Below the pieces are notes generated by a model, which made no database searches, had not been told where the DNA came from, and saw only the letters and a program-made list of their open reading frames with translations. A DNA stretch of 64,000 nucleotides, taken from positions 24,057,289 to 24,121,288 of the forward strand of contig OY855906.1 in assembly GCA_963693305.1 (NCBI GenBank), read 5' to 3'. The position numbers were made by a program, and so were the translations under genes. Position 1 is the first letter of the stretch; each line of letters starts with the position of its first letter. Positions 37,401 through 52,400 of this stretch are shown here, in pieces. The stretch is from Meandrina meandrites. Taxonomy: Eukaryota > Cnidaria > Anthozoa > Scleractinia > Meandrinidae.

Positions 37401-40400
37401 AAGTAAGTCACAAATTAATGCTGGGTCCACAAGGCCAATTTTGAAATAAACACCGCAGGTTTTTAATTGAGAAAATACAGTAAGATATAGATAAGGTCAG
37501 AAAGGATACAAGGCAGTGTTTCCAAGTAGGATGAACATTTTCCAACAAATACAGACTGCACAGGCCCTGAAAACAACAAAATCAAAATAAAATGTCACTC
37601 TTTGTCAACAGTTCATCCCTATAGTCAGATATTTCACAAATCATACTGAACATGTTTGAAATTAGGCACTAATTTTAGTATTCATTGTATTCTTAATGCT
37701 TTTCTAGGCTTTCACAGCAGCTACTTCTACTAATCTGCTTCACAACTGTAGTGGTTGCTCTCTCATTTGCACATTTTATTTCAGTTCACATGCAGTGTAT
37801 TATGGTTTATTATTGTAGGTGGCAATTATAATATTCATGTAAGTTAAATTGGCCATGTTCGTAACAAGCAGGGGACTGGGTACGAATATTTAAAATCGAT
37901 TGAATTAAAAAATGGGACCTGACAGCTGTCCCTCCAATACATACTAAGCTCTCTTATTTTAGCAACTTTGAAAAGTGTACCATGCCTTTGTGTTTAAACC
38001 AATAACTCTCAAATTTGGTAAACTTACTAATGTTTGGATGCTCTTTCAGATGATGGACCCCATTTTTTAATTTAAGCGATTTTAAATATTTGTACCCAGT
38101 CCTCTACTCATTTTGAACATGGCCAATTTCGATATTGTATACAGTTTTACAAGGAAATTATAAAATAAAGAAGAAATTATGCAAGTCATGATCAGCTGAA
38201 AGCCATATATCATCACTGCATGGAAACATTGAACAATTATTGAACAAACTAACTCTGATTTGTCAATGCTGAACAGATCATTTGTTTGCCTAAGTTGAAG
38301 GTCAAGGCAAATAATTGATCTCCATGACACTAACAAATCATGATATTTTGTGAAAACCAAGTTCAGGTGTTTCTGCTTTATCATTCAGTCACAGAGCTTA
38401 ATTGTCTTTGGTCAAGTAGACACTTAAAATGAATCTTCAACAGTTCTAGAAGATGAGTTCTTGTTTTACTCAGAAGTGAACACAACTATATATGCATTCA
38501 TGAGCAGAATATCATTTGCAGCAAAATCACTGTCAGACAGTACATAAAAATAATGCAAATAAGGTGGAAGGCTTATGGCTAATGAAAAGAGAAAAATCCA
38601 TTGAATGACCATTATCGTGATTGAAGCAGAGGAGAAGAATTAGCAATGATGTGTGAATAAATTGGCGTACAATGCGTTAAATTATCTAGTTTTTCCTAAT
38701 ACGTTGTGTGTGTAATCTGTGTGTAAGAAAAATTAGAAATTTGTGCAGGCTTTGCAAAAGAATTAAAAGGGCAACAAAATGGCAATGTAGTGGTTGGGAC
38801 TGGCAGCTCTTGTTATCGAAGTATGCATCAGCTTCCCACAACAGTTTCAACACCCCAAGCAAACATTGAGAAAACGGCGCAGCAGTAACAGTCGGCAAAA
38901 TCACGCAAACATTCCATCCGTTTAGGAGACAATTCACCATTCCTGTTCTAGTTTTAGTTGCAGCAGATGGTTTGACTAGATCAAAAGTCAGAACAAAACT
39001 CACATTTGAGTTCACAGACACACTTAAATTTGACTTGTGTATCAATTGTACATGTATATATATCAACATCATTTCATATTGATTGAACCTGTCAGTTTTG
39101 ACCAATCAGAATGCTACGTTTGTGGATGAACGTGCTGTATTTCTCATTGCTTGCAGGCTCACTTTGCTCACTGACAATCACTTTCCCACTCGCGTGCTGC
39201 CAAATCCTGCTGCCCCCAAAGCCAAGAGCCCGCTTGCAGGCAAGAAACAGTTTGGCACACAAAACATGTATCGTTATGTAAACATGGTAAAGGAAACCAA
39301 ATGAATAAATAGTGGTAAATGTTGGTGGCCTATAACTAAACTTCCTTATATTGTCATGCTCTTTTATAAACATTTCCTCAGAGGTTTGTATTCTTACAGT
39401 AAGGTGATGCATTTTTCTTGGAAAACCTGCTTTAAATTGTTTCATTGAATACACTTATTTTTTGTTGTAAGTTTTTTTACTGCTCAGATAATGTGAACTC
39501 CAATTAGTCTGTAATTAAACCTTTAGAACATACATGTAGACTGCTGGGTGGATACTGCTGACTACCTCCCTTGGCAACCCACTGGCTTACTGCTTGGTAA
39601 CCAAATTGAGTGATAAGTTTGTCCACCATCAAGCCAACAGAGCCTGGATCACTGAAGAATAAAACACAACTATTGGTGTTATGATACTGCACAGTTAATT
39701 CAAAATACTCCCATTAAACCTCTTCCCCTCCCACTCAAAAAATGGCCCATGCACAAATGCAGAAACTGTAAGCCCCCCTCCCAAATCTCAGACATAAAAT
39801 CCTTCTGATAATAGCTCCCCTGAAAACAACAACTCCAGGAATGTTTGGAGTTGATGCTGCTTGGATTTTTGTGTTTTTTTTTTCCCACAAATTATGGATT
39901 ACATTGTTCCGTATGCTTGAGACCTTCTACCAATCAAGTATTTTTTCCAAGTATTACTTTACTAGACCGTGCTTCCAGCTACCACAAAATGTAATGGATA
40001 TGGGCCAATGAAAGATCATGCATGATTATATTAGTACCAGTACAGGGAAAGTTTCAAAGAAATCGTTTGACAACTTTATTTATTTCTGAGAAATCACCTT
40101 AAAGAGACATTTTTTTTAACAATTCCAATTATTATATGAAGAGCTTGTTTGGTGTTTTGTTATCAGAGTTTATGTTCATTCAACTGCTTTCAAACTTATT
40201 TGTTTGTTTAGAGAGTTTTACAATGCTGTATTTTTGCACCTAACTGTTTTCAGACAGGTAATCAGAACTTAACAATATTTACAGCACTTACCCCGGCCAG
40301 TTATCAGTATGCCAGTAAGTGATGCACAGTGATCAGGTCTCAATCCACCACCCTGCACCAACCCACTCTGCCCCCCACCCCCACCCCCCACTATGATCCA

Positions 40401-43400
40401 TCCCAACCAGAGTAACTTAGGACATAGTGGGTGGAAGCACAAATGTCCACCTCCAGTCCTGGTGCTGCGATAAAAGGGTCTGGGGGACAGTTTTTTTCAG
40501 TTATTTTGATAATGCAAATGTTATGAAAATTATCAAATGCACTACCATGCACCGATACAAAAAGTAAACTTTATTATGAATATAAAAAAGATAAAAAAAT
40601 ACAATATGTACACAGGTTACAAGTTACAATTACATTGACAATTAAAGGGGCAGAAACACAAGAGGTCTTGCAAGTTTTTATGTAAACTATGCTAGAATTA
40701 AAGGTGTACTCATCGATCAACAAAATAACCTTTAAAGGAGAAAAAGGCATGAATTCACTCTCTAAGGTGTGAATAAACCACAATTAGAGTGTTTTTTAGT
40801 GATTTCCCTCCAAGGAAAACTATCAAACTTAAAAATGTCGGCGTGACGTTTTCAATTTTAAGACTTCTTTGCTAAGACTTCTTTGCTACCCGTCTGTAGC
40901 CACACCAGTCTCAACCAACTTTTGTGACCAGCACAGTACATTTTAGCAAGATTACGCAACCATTAGTGGACTTCCAATTAATATTAACACCATCATTGGA
41001 TTATCAAGTAGCACCAAATCTTGGTGAGACTGCCCCTTTAATGCATAATGCATACTTGCTACAGAGATCTTCCAAGTCCTTGCGTCTACTTTCACAAGCA
41101 TTACTGAGGGTCACAGCAGGGTAACAGTGTCCTCTGAAAGAAAGGTGATCCTGTGTTTTTATACAAGCTTTTTATTGAGCCTTACATACTACAGGTACAA
41201 ATCAGAGCTCAAAAGAAGTTTGAATTCCATGCAGCTTGTCTTTCAGACAATTAGCAGCTGTCAGCAGACTGTGCTTGCCCTGGGTAGTTGCATGCTTATA
41301 CTTTACTCTTTTATGACCCAGTTGCACTGATGACTTGCCTGGTCATTATTGCCCATTGGGTAATAATGAGAATGCAATAATGAGAATGTTGTCCCTGACA
41401 ACTGGATAGCACTTCTTTTGAGCCCTGACAATGCAGTGCCGCATGTACAGTGACTGTGTAGCACAGATTCATTGTACCTTGATCAGGTGTTGATTAAAGA
41501 AATGCAAGAAGGGTTTATATGATGAAGCACTAATGCATGTAAGCGCTAGTAATTATTTTCCAGGCAGAAACTTACCTACGCATCAAAATATAAACTGCTG
41601 TGGATATACTTAACTTTAACACTGCTAATTTTTAGTGCTGGGCATGAAGAACTACAAAAGAATGATAACTAATTCTCAGGTACTCAAGACTGTGTTCAGC
41701 CACCTGGATTTCATTTGTTCAATTTTTCCAGCTTTTCTCCTGAACGTTTGCTCATTTGTAGTAAGTGTTGCATAGTTTTTGTTATTTAGCTTTAGTACAC
41801 CAGCACAGGTAAGTAAATATGCTAATATACACACACCACTTCTCTGACTTCTGACCTAGTACAGCAATCAAATAACAACCTAATCTTAGGTAATTTTTCA
41901 CACCTTTTGGATGCTGCTATTGAGCCCTCTATAAGACAAAAACAATAACAAAACTTCAATTCATACACACACATTTAAATTCTTTCAAATTAAGTAATTC
42001 TTCAAAGACAAAATTTAAAGCTATAATTAAGGCACAACATATAATTTATTTAAATATATCTGTGAACATTTTTACCTGACTGTTCAGGCAATAATTCTTG
42101 TCCAATAAGCCACAAAACAACTCTAAGATACTGCAACAAGACAAATGTAAAAACGTTCAATGCCTAACATAAGACATACTGGTAGCTGAACGGATGAATG
42201 TATGGGGATGGATAAAACAGGCAGACAAGCTGATAGAAAGCTGGAGGCATGGACGAGATGGATAACAACATCAGATGGATAGGAGAGGGAGGGACGGACT
42301 GGGGAATAGAGATACATGTGGTTTCCATGAACATTTCTGCCCATGATGAAATTGGAATTTTCTGTCATTGACATCAGGGGAGCTACTATCCTGTTGCCTC
42401 ATCCAGACGAATACTACACATTTTGATAAATGCTGCTGCCTCACTGAAGTTTGGAAATACTATTATTTGAATACTGAATCTATAAAGTGGTCCCTTTTTG
42501 GGGCTTGTGCTGAGAGTCTGAGATGGAGAACCAAGACACAGATGTCTGGGAAATTAAAAACTTTGTTTTTTGCACTTGAATGTAGTCAAACTTAAGAATG
42601 GTACAGAAAGGTTTAATAACTAAACATGCTTCTCTATGCTCTACATTCAGGGACTCTGCTCTGTGATTTCTACTGCTTCCTTGCATATGTACCAATCCTC
42701 CAAGTTAATTTTTTTCCTTAGTGGCCATGGATTTGGTGACTAACTATTTAGGTTAAGTCACCACTGGAAACTGTTAGTTGCTAATATGTAATTATCTATG
42801 TGACAGAAATTGTGAATGAAACTAAAGTTTTTTTCCCTGGGAACAAACTTGACAAAAGAAACAAAAAGAATAAAAAATAAAAAGATCAGTTTACAAAACC
42901 CAGAAATGTTGTCACTTTGTAAATCACAAAACGGCAGTGCAACAACAAAGAGAAAACTACAGTTGTGATAAGTTGCCCTGTGACATGGATTTATAGTTGC
43001 AGCTGTAAAGGTAGCGTTTTTCATGTTGGCTTTATTAGAGTTCTTCGTTGAACGCAGAGATGTGTATAAATTGAATTATCTTTCCTGACAAGTTTACTCA
43101 TATTATTTTTAAACAAGCCCAAATATTTATCATATTCATTCTCTCCTTGAATAAGCAAACCAAATAAAGGTAACAACATTTAGCTGGGAATATATTGACT
43201 GTGACATACTGCATACATGAATTGCCACTTAACATGTCAACTGAATGCAAAAAAAGCTTGACTAGCTGTGCTAAAACCAGAAAACAAAAGAGACGAAAGG
43301 ATCTTAACATTTTGAAAATATTAAACCAAGCTTTGTTATTTTCAAATTTCCAAATACGTTGAGTGTGGTTTTATTTAACTTATAAATTATGGGGTCATCT

Positions 43401-46400
43401 TGTAATATGTGAAATAGCAACTCCATGGAGTTCAACTCTATAATAAAGATTTAACAACTGAAGACATTTTTCATGTGTATCGTGGATCCAGCCAACATAG
43501 ACCTTTTGAAGTTTTTGCATTTCCTTTGTTAAGAGGAGGAAAATCACCACATTGCGTGGCGTGCACAAAGGGGTAATTGTCACATGCCTTAGTTCAGTCA
43601 AGTGGTACAAGCTTCATCACTTGCAATCATGTGCTCACAAAAATGGTTGCAAAATGCAGAAATACATTTTTTTTTTCAATTGGTGGTGTTAATAATACAG
43701 TATAATGATCAAGAGTTTCCTGTCCCAGTTATTGTGCAATAACCTACCAATGAAAGAATGCTAACAACATTGTATCTTGCTTCTAAGTCCTTCACCCCTG
43801 AAATAGCAACAAACTTAATACTCAACCTTTTCTACTTTGTTAAGTACCAACAGCATGGCATACCAAACAGATAAGTCTGCGTGAGAAAGCTCAGCGAGTG
43901 ACTGTCTTCCAAATTTGTACTTCTTCATCCATGCAGTCATCAATTTTTACAGAATCTTAGTGGATGGCCTATCTTTCAAGGCATATTTAGCCTTTGCTGA
44001 ATACATTGACAAACAAAAAGTTCACCTTTTTCTTTCAACTTGTGATCTGAGTTAACCCACGAGGTGGTTTATTTTAGCTCCCTGTTTAAATCAAGGTTAG
44101 CCATGACCTATTGTAACTTCAAACAGAAATATCCCTAAGTCAAATGGATTCTCCTGCAGACCTGTTACTCTCCTTTGCACAAGATTTACCTGGAATGACT
44201 ACTGCTAATTTTCAGCGAGGCCAGATATTGATATGTTGTTGTTAGTAATACTTCAATAACATTGTGTTAAATGATTACCCTGTTGAGTGACTGGTGCCGA
44301 CTGGGTTATTAGAGCCTGAAAAATAGTTGTTAAATGAGCCAGTTGAACCTTCTGATTGTCTAACATTGAAAGCATCTGTTCATCAGGTGTGCCACCTCCT
44401 CCGTCAAACAGTGGAACGCCTTAAACAACAAATCAATGACAAACCTTACTAGTAAGTATAAAACAGTGGATATTGTTGTTTCAGTTAGTGTGCGCTGATT
44501 AGCTACTGAAACTCAGGATATCCTTTTCTATTCACCTTGTGTGCAAAAACTGTAATCATTGACAGGAATAAATGAGAAAAAGGTAAGCCTTTTGGGGTTA
44601 TAATTATTATCTCATTGTTTTAGTATGAACTAAACCAACTAGTTAGTGGCTTGTGGTGGATATTTACTGAGCTGCTTCATGGCTCAGTAAATATCCATCA
44701 AACAATAGTACAATCACTTACAATACTGCAACATTATTGTTTGCACTATTTATATTCTAGACTAATTGGACAGTAAAAATATTTTTTAACCAAAACAATC
44801 TTCATGCAAAGCCTGCCACAAACATAGTAAAGATATTGGCCCTTCAAACTTTTAGGTTGCATTTTTTCCTGGCTTTATGGTTAATATTTGCAACTTCTAT
44901 TGGTCGAATTTTCAATTAAGGTATGCATTTTGTAAATAATTATCAATATGAATTAAAGACAAAATTCTTACAGAGCTGATCAAGCTGGTCTTTAATGTCC
45001 ACAACACGATCCCAAGCCCAGTCCAATATCAACTTCAAACTGCAACCTGCATGAGTCACATCTAGAAGAGAAGTTTAAACGTTACCGATACTCTCTGCAT
45101 GTTTATGGAATGCCACAGAAATAACTGATTAAGGATACTACTGACATATCCTATTGAAATTCATGATCAAAGCTTGTGGCAACCTGAAATAAAAATCCCT
45201 GACCTGTCACCGACTTTGAAAAGAATTTAGATTTTTCCTGACTTCATGCACAATTCACTGACTTTTCCCTGACCTAGAAAATTTATTTATTTATTTATTT
45301 TTTTATTTTTTTTTTGGGGGGGGGGCTGACTTTAAGAATCTACAGGTATTCACAAGATTCTCAAATTAAAAATATTGAGTCATTTCTTAAATGTGTTGTT
45401 GTATTTGTTTGCTGATTCAACTTCTACTAAGCTCACTGTGACAGTTGATCAGATTGTCATGATTGTACTCCCGCTACCAATAAAACATAAATGGGCACAT
45501 GCACTTCCACGGCAAGTTAATTGACCTGATAACTGTTTCTTGGTCCCAGATTCCATTGTTCACCCCCTCCAACATCCACTTCCCATTGAGAAATGAACTT
45601 TAATAAATTACATGACTGTAATACTCCAACTTACTTCCTGCTCCCATTTTTTGAATGCATAATGTGATGAAAGTTACCAAGCCATGCTCCAAGGCAACGG
45701 AAAGTAGAGCCTCATGGTGAAACTAGAACAAAGTGATCCAAGCAAATGCAGATGTTGTGGGTTAAATTTATCTTTAGTTTATACGTTTCAAACCAGTTTG
45801 ATTTTTTGATTGTCTTATATTCATCATCATAATTTGTGAAACAAAGGGAAACAAAATAAAAAAATTAAACCAATTGAAAGATAAATTTAAACCACAACAC
45901 AGATCTTATTCTGGTAATCTCACTTGAACAAGTATTTTTTTTATCTTTCTTTAAAAAAAAAATTAAAGGTAAAGTTTTAGTTGAAGAGTTTAATAATTAC
46001 TACTAATAATTTTAGTCAGTGAACTGAAGTTTATTGTCTAATAAAGGACAATGGCAAGTTTCTACAAACTGTGTTTATCAGTCCAATTCTATGCATTCCT
46101 TTGTTTCATAGATATCATATATGTTTTACTTTACTTTACACTCAATGTACAAAACACTTACAGATCTGTCCTGTGGCTTGGAAAGGTCAAAATTCCTTGG
46201 GAGTAGCCCAGCCACATAACACATGTTGAAATACTCATGGGCATCAGAAAGACAGCTGATTCCCTGCTTACTCATGTTGGCAAGAATCTAAAAAAGAATT
46301 ACATCTTTTGAATCATCACTTTTTACAAAACCATGCAAGTTCATCTCAAAGGTAAGACTGACAATATCATATATATAAAAATATATAAATTAACTATGAG

Positions 46401-49400
46401 CACACAAATAATGCATAGATTGTTTGACTTATTCTAGAAGCACTCTATGTATAAGTATGCAGATGAAACCAGATACAAATTACCAGTTATATATATGGAG
46501 GTACATCTATGACAAAATTCAATACTCAGCAGTTGAAATAAAATCATTGAAATCAGAAATGCATCAATCCAAAGTAGCATGGCAACAAGCCGATTCTGTA
46601 AATGCCCATTAAGCAAAAAGGCAAAAATGCCAGAAGGCAAAACCCTAAAAGGCATCATGCAAACAGGCATCACACAAAGAGGCAAAACGCAAACAGGCAT
46701 AACGCAAGCAGGCATAATGCAAAGAGGCATCACGCAAAGAGGCATAATGCAAACAGGCATAACGAAAGAGGCATAATGCAAACAGGCATCATGCAATAAT
46801 TCTCGTCTCCAGGCCACTCGCTTTTGTCTTGTATGGAAACTGCATGACCAAAAATTAAGAGCTGTGGGACCGATGCAGGCCAGAAGGATCGTGGGCTCTT
46901 TTAAGCTTGCATTGGCTTCGGGTTTGCTTGCCCGAGACCTGTTTCTTTTGGTTGGCGGTTACACGACCAACTTTACATGTCAACGTCTGCTACACCTAAT
47001 TTAAACCCGAATTCTTACCTGAAATTGTCTGCAACTCTTTCAGATCTTGTCGGCTGTTCCAGTTGTTGGTCGCTAAGAGGCTTGCGAACTTCCTGCAGCC
47101 ATTTTGCGATCCACAGAAGTTGGGCAGTTCGGTCACCGCTGACTTATAACGCGCATGCTCTGGGGATGTTATGTCCATTTGCGTATTGCCTCTTCGCGTT
47201 TTGCCTCTTTGCGTTTTGCCTGTTTGCGTAATGCCTTCTGCGTTATGTCTGTTTGCGTGATGCCTGCTTACGTGATTACTGTTTGCATGATGCCTATTTA
47301 CGTTCTGCCTCTTTGCGTTATGCCTGTTTGCGTTTTGCCTGTTTGCATTTTGCCTGTTTGCATTATGCCTGTTTGCATTTTGCCTCTTTGCATATGCCTC
47401 TTTGCATGATGCCTGTTTGCGTTTTGCCTGTTTGCGTCTTGCCTGTTTGCGTTTTGCCTCTTTGTGTGATGCCTGTTTGCATGATGCCTTTTAGGGTGAT
47501 GCCTGTTTGCATGATGCCTTTAATGGGTATTTACAGAATCGGCTTGCTGCCATGCTACTTTGGATTGATGCGTTTCTGACTTCGATGATTTTATTTCAAC
47601 TACTGAGTATTGAATTTTGTCATAGATATACCTCCTTAAATATAAAGTAAAGTAATAATTGTAACTCAAGTTTCATGCACTAAGTGATCATCAGACTGAA
47701 TGTGAGCAGTCTTCAGACTAGAAAGCTTAAAATTTTCAAATTCAACCTTGGGATGTTTGGAACAGTGCTTCTTCTGATTGGTTGCTGCAAAGAACTAGAC
47801 TGTAGAACATTATTTTAGTGATGAGAAGGGAAACACCACAAGTGGTCAAGATACAGAGTTTCTCAGTCAGACATACCTTACTGACAATTTATATAATTTA
47901 TCCATTAAGCTTGATCTCAATTCCCTGCCATTTTGTTGATGTGACACTGTCACAACAAATTCAGTGTTCTTTGCTCCTATACTGTTCTAGTGTCCAGGGT
48001 TTTGCACAAAAGGTAGCTCAGCTTTGGTCTGAAACTTTTTGCAGACTAATTGTACCAGGAACATTTTTACTTACTGTGGCTAATAAAAGTAAGTTCAGCT
48101 CCATTCCCTGTTCAGCTTGAAGTCACAGCTTGATTAATAAACCTGCAGTTGCATGTCACCATTTTTGACCCATTTATACATACACTAATCATTCTTCTGG
48201 CCTTCTAAGTTATTCTCTTGAATAGATGCCCTAATGTCTCACCTGCCGTTGGACTCCAAGGAATTTTGAATGCACCAGTCCTGTCTCCATCAAGCAACAT
48301 GCATCTAAAAAATATCATTCAAACAAAAAAAGATGTGGCAATTTCTTCTTAAAGTGAAACAAAAGTGAAATGATCCTCGCACTGTACAAGCAATTTAAGT
48401 GTCAATGAACCTTTATTTGACTACCTGTGCGCAAAGGCACACCCCTTGCATATTGTAATTACCTAACATGTGTAATATGCTAATTGATTTCACAAACAAC
48501 AATGTGATATGTTACATCAAGTAATTTCTTTTTTATCCTGAAAAAAATCAAGGCTACAATGGATTCCAACCCATGACCTCTGCAATACCAGTACACTGCC
48601 CTACCAACTGAGCTAGGAAGCCTTGATATGTTGAAGGTCATGCCTAGGAGTTCTATTTCCTTGGAGCAATTGCAGGATGGCGTTTTCTTGGGTGCTAACC
48701 ATTTGTCGAAAGGAACCGGTTGTTATGAACATTGAATAATGGTAAGGGACTTTCCAAAATCAGCAAACCAACCGAACAAGATGGTGCTTACCATTTGAAA
48801 TTCGGTTTCTTGTTATTGTTTTCCACTGATGAGACAATGGAACTTGGAAATCGTACAAATGGTAAGGAAATTTCCAACGTTCCGTTCCGAACAGAAAAAG
48901 AGGACTACATGTACCTCTGGAGGTAGTCCACAATTTCCGAACGGATTTTCTGGAAAATTACTGTTCCATTTGACTTTCAACCGAAATTTCCGGATTTTTT
49001 GGTTAAATGGTAAGCATCCCTTATCTCACCATGCACTTTCCCATACATGTATAATGGTATTCTCTACTGCCACATAATGCAGTGGACAATATCCAACATA
49101 TGTGAGCCAGCAGAAATTGGTTAATACAGGTACTTTATTTAAGCCACACAAAAGCAAATTTGTAAGTGTGTGTATTAGCAACTGTCTATAGTGACCATAA
49201 AACTACAAGAAATTCTTGAGATACACTGTATAAGCAGAAATCTTAATCCTCACCAAACTTGAGCGATGCTGGCCACAGGTGCTGCTCAAGCGTTGATCCA
49301 GCACTTGGGACAAAGCTGCTAATAGACTTTGCATCTACAAACACATCCTAAAAATAAAATAAAAGGTCTGTCAAAGGGCTAACAGCATGCAAGTTATGAA

Positions 49401-52400
49401 ACTTTATAGTTATAGTGGGGAACAGGGGTAGCACATTGACAGTGAGAGTACTCGCTTCCCACCAATATCGCTTGGGTTTGATTCCCAAGCCTGGTGTCTC
49501 ATGTCATTGAGTTTATTGTTGGTTCAGGGTTTATCAACGATTTCGACCAAACTTCAGTGGCACCAAAATGAAATATTGTACATTGTTTCATTGAGTCTAT
49601 CAAAATGTTGCGGCAATGTGAAAAAGTGCTTTAATACTAGCAACGGTTTAGGGAAAATCAGCATTGTAGCACCAAAAATTTCGTTTACAGTGCGACTACT
49701 CGAACCGGGGCACCCTGAACAAAATTAACCAATCACAGTGTTAATTGAAAACAAAGGATAGGGACATTTTTTAGCAACGGACTAATGACGTTCTAGAACG
49801 CAAACAAAAGATTAGCAACAAAATTTGAACTGTCAACAACGTTACAAACAGATGCGGACCTCTCAGGAAACTTGCCTTGTCTTTGATTGGTTACTTTCGA
49901 TCCTAAATTTTTTTAAGAACAAGCAAAATCAGTCTTTTGGTTTTTCAAATTCAAAGGAAATCTTAGAGTTTGAACTAAAATAATATTCGGTGTCTGACAG
50001 TTGCAGACTGCAGACTACGATTGCTTTTTAGCCGTTTGCAGGGCCAAATAGTGATGCCCCAAACAGCCAAAGAACAGCTAACCGCAAGCAGACTGCAGTG
50101 AAAGCTAACCGCAAGCAAACGGCAGTGAAAACTAACCGCAAGCAGTGTGCAGTCTGCAAATGTCACACACCGAATAATATTCATCGCCACGATCAGGATC
50201 AGTGTAAAGGAAACGTTACTATACAATTGGAATTAAACAAACCTTTATTGGCTTTGTATTTACAGACAATCTCTAGCTCTCACAAGAACTTTTTTATGCT
50301 ATAAAATAAAACGCAGCGCATGGAATAATTTTTCTGTTTGTCTTTGAACGTTTGTTGTTCACATGGAACCGAAAACACGGTAGGTCAACATGATGAACAA
50401 TGCCGTCGAGCAGTAGCCTTTGCCGCAGTTCTGTGCGCTACTAATGCTTTTCGTTTTCTAAAAATTCAACGACATTTCCACCATTTTTGATCGTGGCGAT
50501 CGTGGCGTGATCCTCTCCATACAGGCATCGATGAATTGTTCACAATAAATCATAGTCCCGCAAAACGTTTTACACAAAGTGCCGACTACTTTTGACTTCG
50601 CCTGTGATTATATGTTGGCTCATTCCAGTGTAATGTAAGTCCAAAACGCGCTCTCGTAACAATTGGGAATGTTGGCGACCATTATCAAATGTACCCCCGT
50701 CCCCTATGATTCAATCGAACTTGAACGTTTTGATAAAACGCCATTTTGGAAACTTTTACACGGAAAACATGAACAAACCTTTTTGATGAAAACTTAAAAT
50801 TTAGGATCGAAAGTAACCAATCAAATAGAAGGCAAGTTTCCTGAGGTCCGCATCTGTTTGTAACGTTGTTGACAGTTCAAATTTTGTTGCTAATCTTTTG
50901 TTTGCGTTCTAGAACGTTATTGGTCCGTTGCTAAAAAATGTCCCTGTCCTTTGTTTTCAATAACACTGTGATTGGTTAATTTTGTTCAGGGTGCCCCGGT
51001 TCGAGTAGTCGCACTGTAACAGTTAAAAAAGAGCATTACTTTTTCTGAGAAAATTCAGCAGCAAAAGGGTTAAAATAATGATGTATTCCTCGTAGTGCTG
51101 ATTCTCAAATCTTCTAAAGTTTGGAACGTGCATGATCTGCCTACAAGCAGTGTTTCTGCCTGAGGTGACAGAGTGAAGACAACCCTAGACATTTGAATAT
51201 TTTTTGCTCTTCATGCTGTACGTACCACAATCCCATCAGGTGATGCAGCATCTAAAATGTCTGCCAGTGAAAAGAAAGCAAAGAATGGGCAAGTAGGATC
51301 CTTACTACCAAACATGGCATCCCTGAAAACAGATAAAAAACAAAGTGAAATTTAACTTTGGGCAATATTTTTGTGTACTTTAAGCAAGATTTACAGATGT
51401 AGCATAGATAAACATACTACTGTGTCATTTCACTCACCTGATGGATGGAGGCATTTGTGAATGGTACCAGCAATTGATGTCAAAGATCCCTAAATGACAT
51501 GTAGGCCTGGAATGCAGATCATGTGCTGGAGCCTCCCAAACACAAATAGCTAAAGTAAGATCTCTAACATGATCAGCTGCAACAAAGATAAAAAAATCTG
51601 TCATCTCCTCAACAGTAGGTTAACGTTAAGGGACTTGGATTAATTTAGATGATCAGAAGATCATGTGTTCACACCGGACCACATTCAGTTTTTTTGCAGA
51701 TATGCACATCCTTGACCTGCATCAAACCACCAGAAATATTTCTGACACAACTGTAGAGAAAAGTTTCTCAGTTGAAAAGAATCTGCAGTTGAAAGTTGAG
51801 AATTACTGCCTGTGAACCTTTAGGCTATGTCCTGCCAATTTGGCTAACATTTTCTATCACACAGGGTTTTTTTTTTGTAAACTAAAAGGTCTGTATCTAC
51901 AAGGAATAAACGGCACGCAATGCATGCCAAAGCGATGACGTTTCACAAGGGTTTCAGGACATTTGTCAAAACATTTAAGGTAAATAAAAGTAGCAGACAA
52001 CTTCTGTGCTGAGTGATTGTTTAACAAAAGTTGCGTTATCTTGGCATGACATCCGACTTTTGAGTTCTACGCGACGATTTCTTGTTGAGTTGACTTGATT
52101 TCTTTTCCCAGTCCTATTCGGTTCTACAGATCGGTCGATCGTAACAGACAACAGACAACAGATCCCGTCCACTCGCACGACGACATTAAGCAATGAAAGT
52201 TGTAAAATTTGAGATTCAGCCGTAAAAATCCATTTTCTCATATCAGATGGCGGATCTCAAAAAGAATACAAACGATGTACCTAGATCCCATTGCTCTTCA
52301 GTTCAATTCAGGGAGTAATCATCACATCGTAACATTGTAACACCAAAAATTCCATCGCTTTTCCGGTTTCCAACATTAACCGATGACATCATAGGAATGA

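Noticed and set aside
40292..40320. ELYS exon ending HTDNWPG before a strong gtaagt
   Set aside because: No AG acceptor lies upstream in an open frame, and exon 18 extended to 41056 joins exon 19 without it.
46434..47579. Cys/Pro/Met-rich repeat proteins on both strands
   Set aside because: They translate the 15-bp minisatellite of the Foldback element in several frames; no start, splice or codon evidence supports a gene.
48547..48627. tRNA gene
   Set aside because: A- and B-box-like strings are present but the cloverleaf stems do not close; it is a SINE head.
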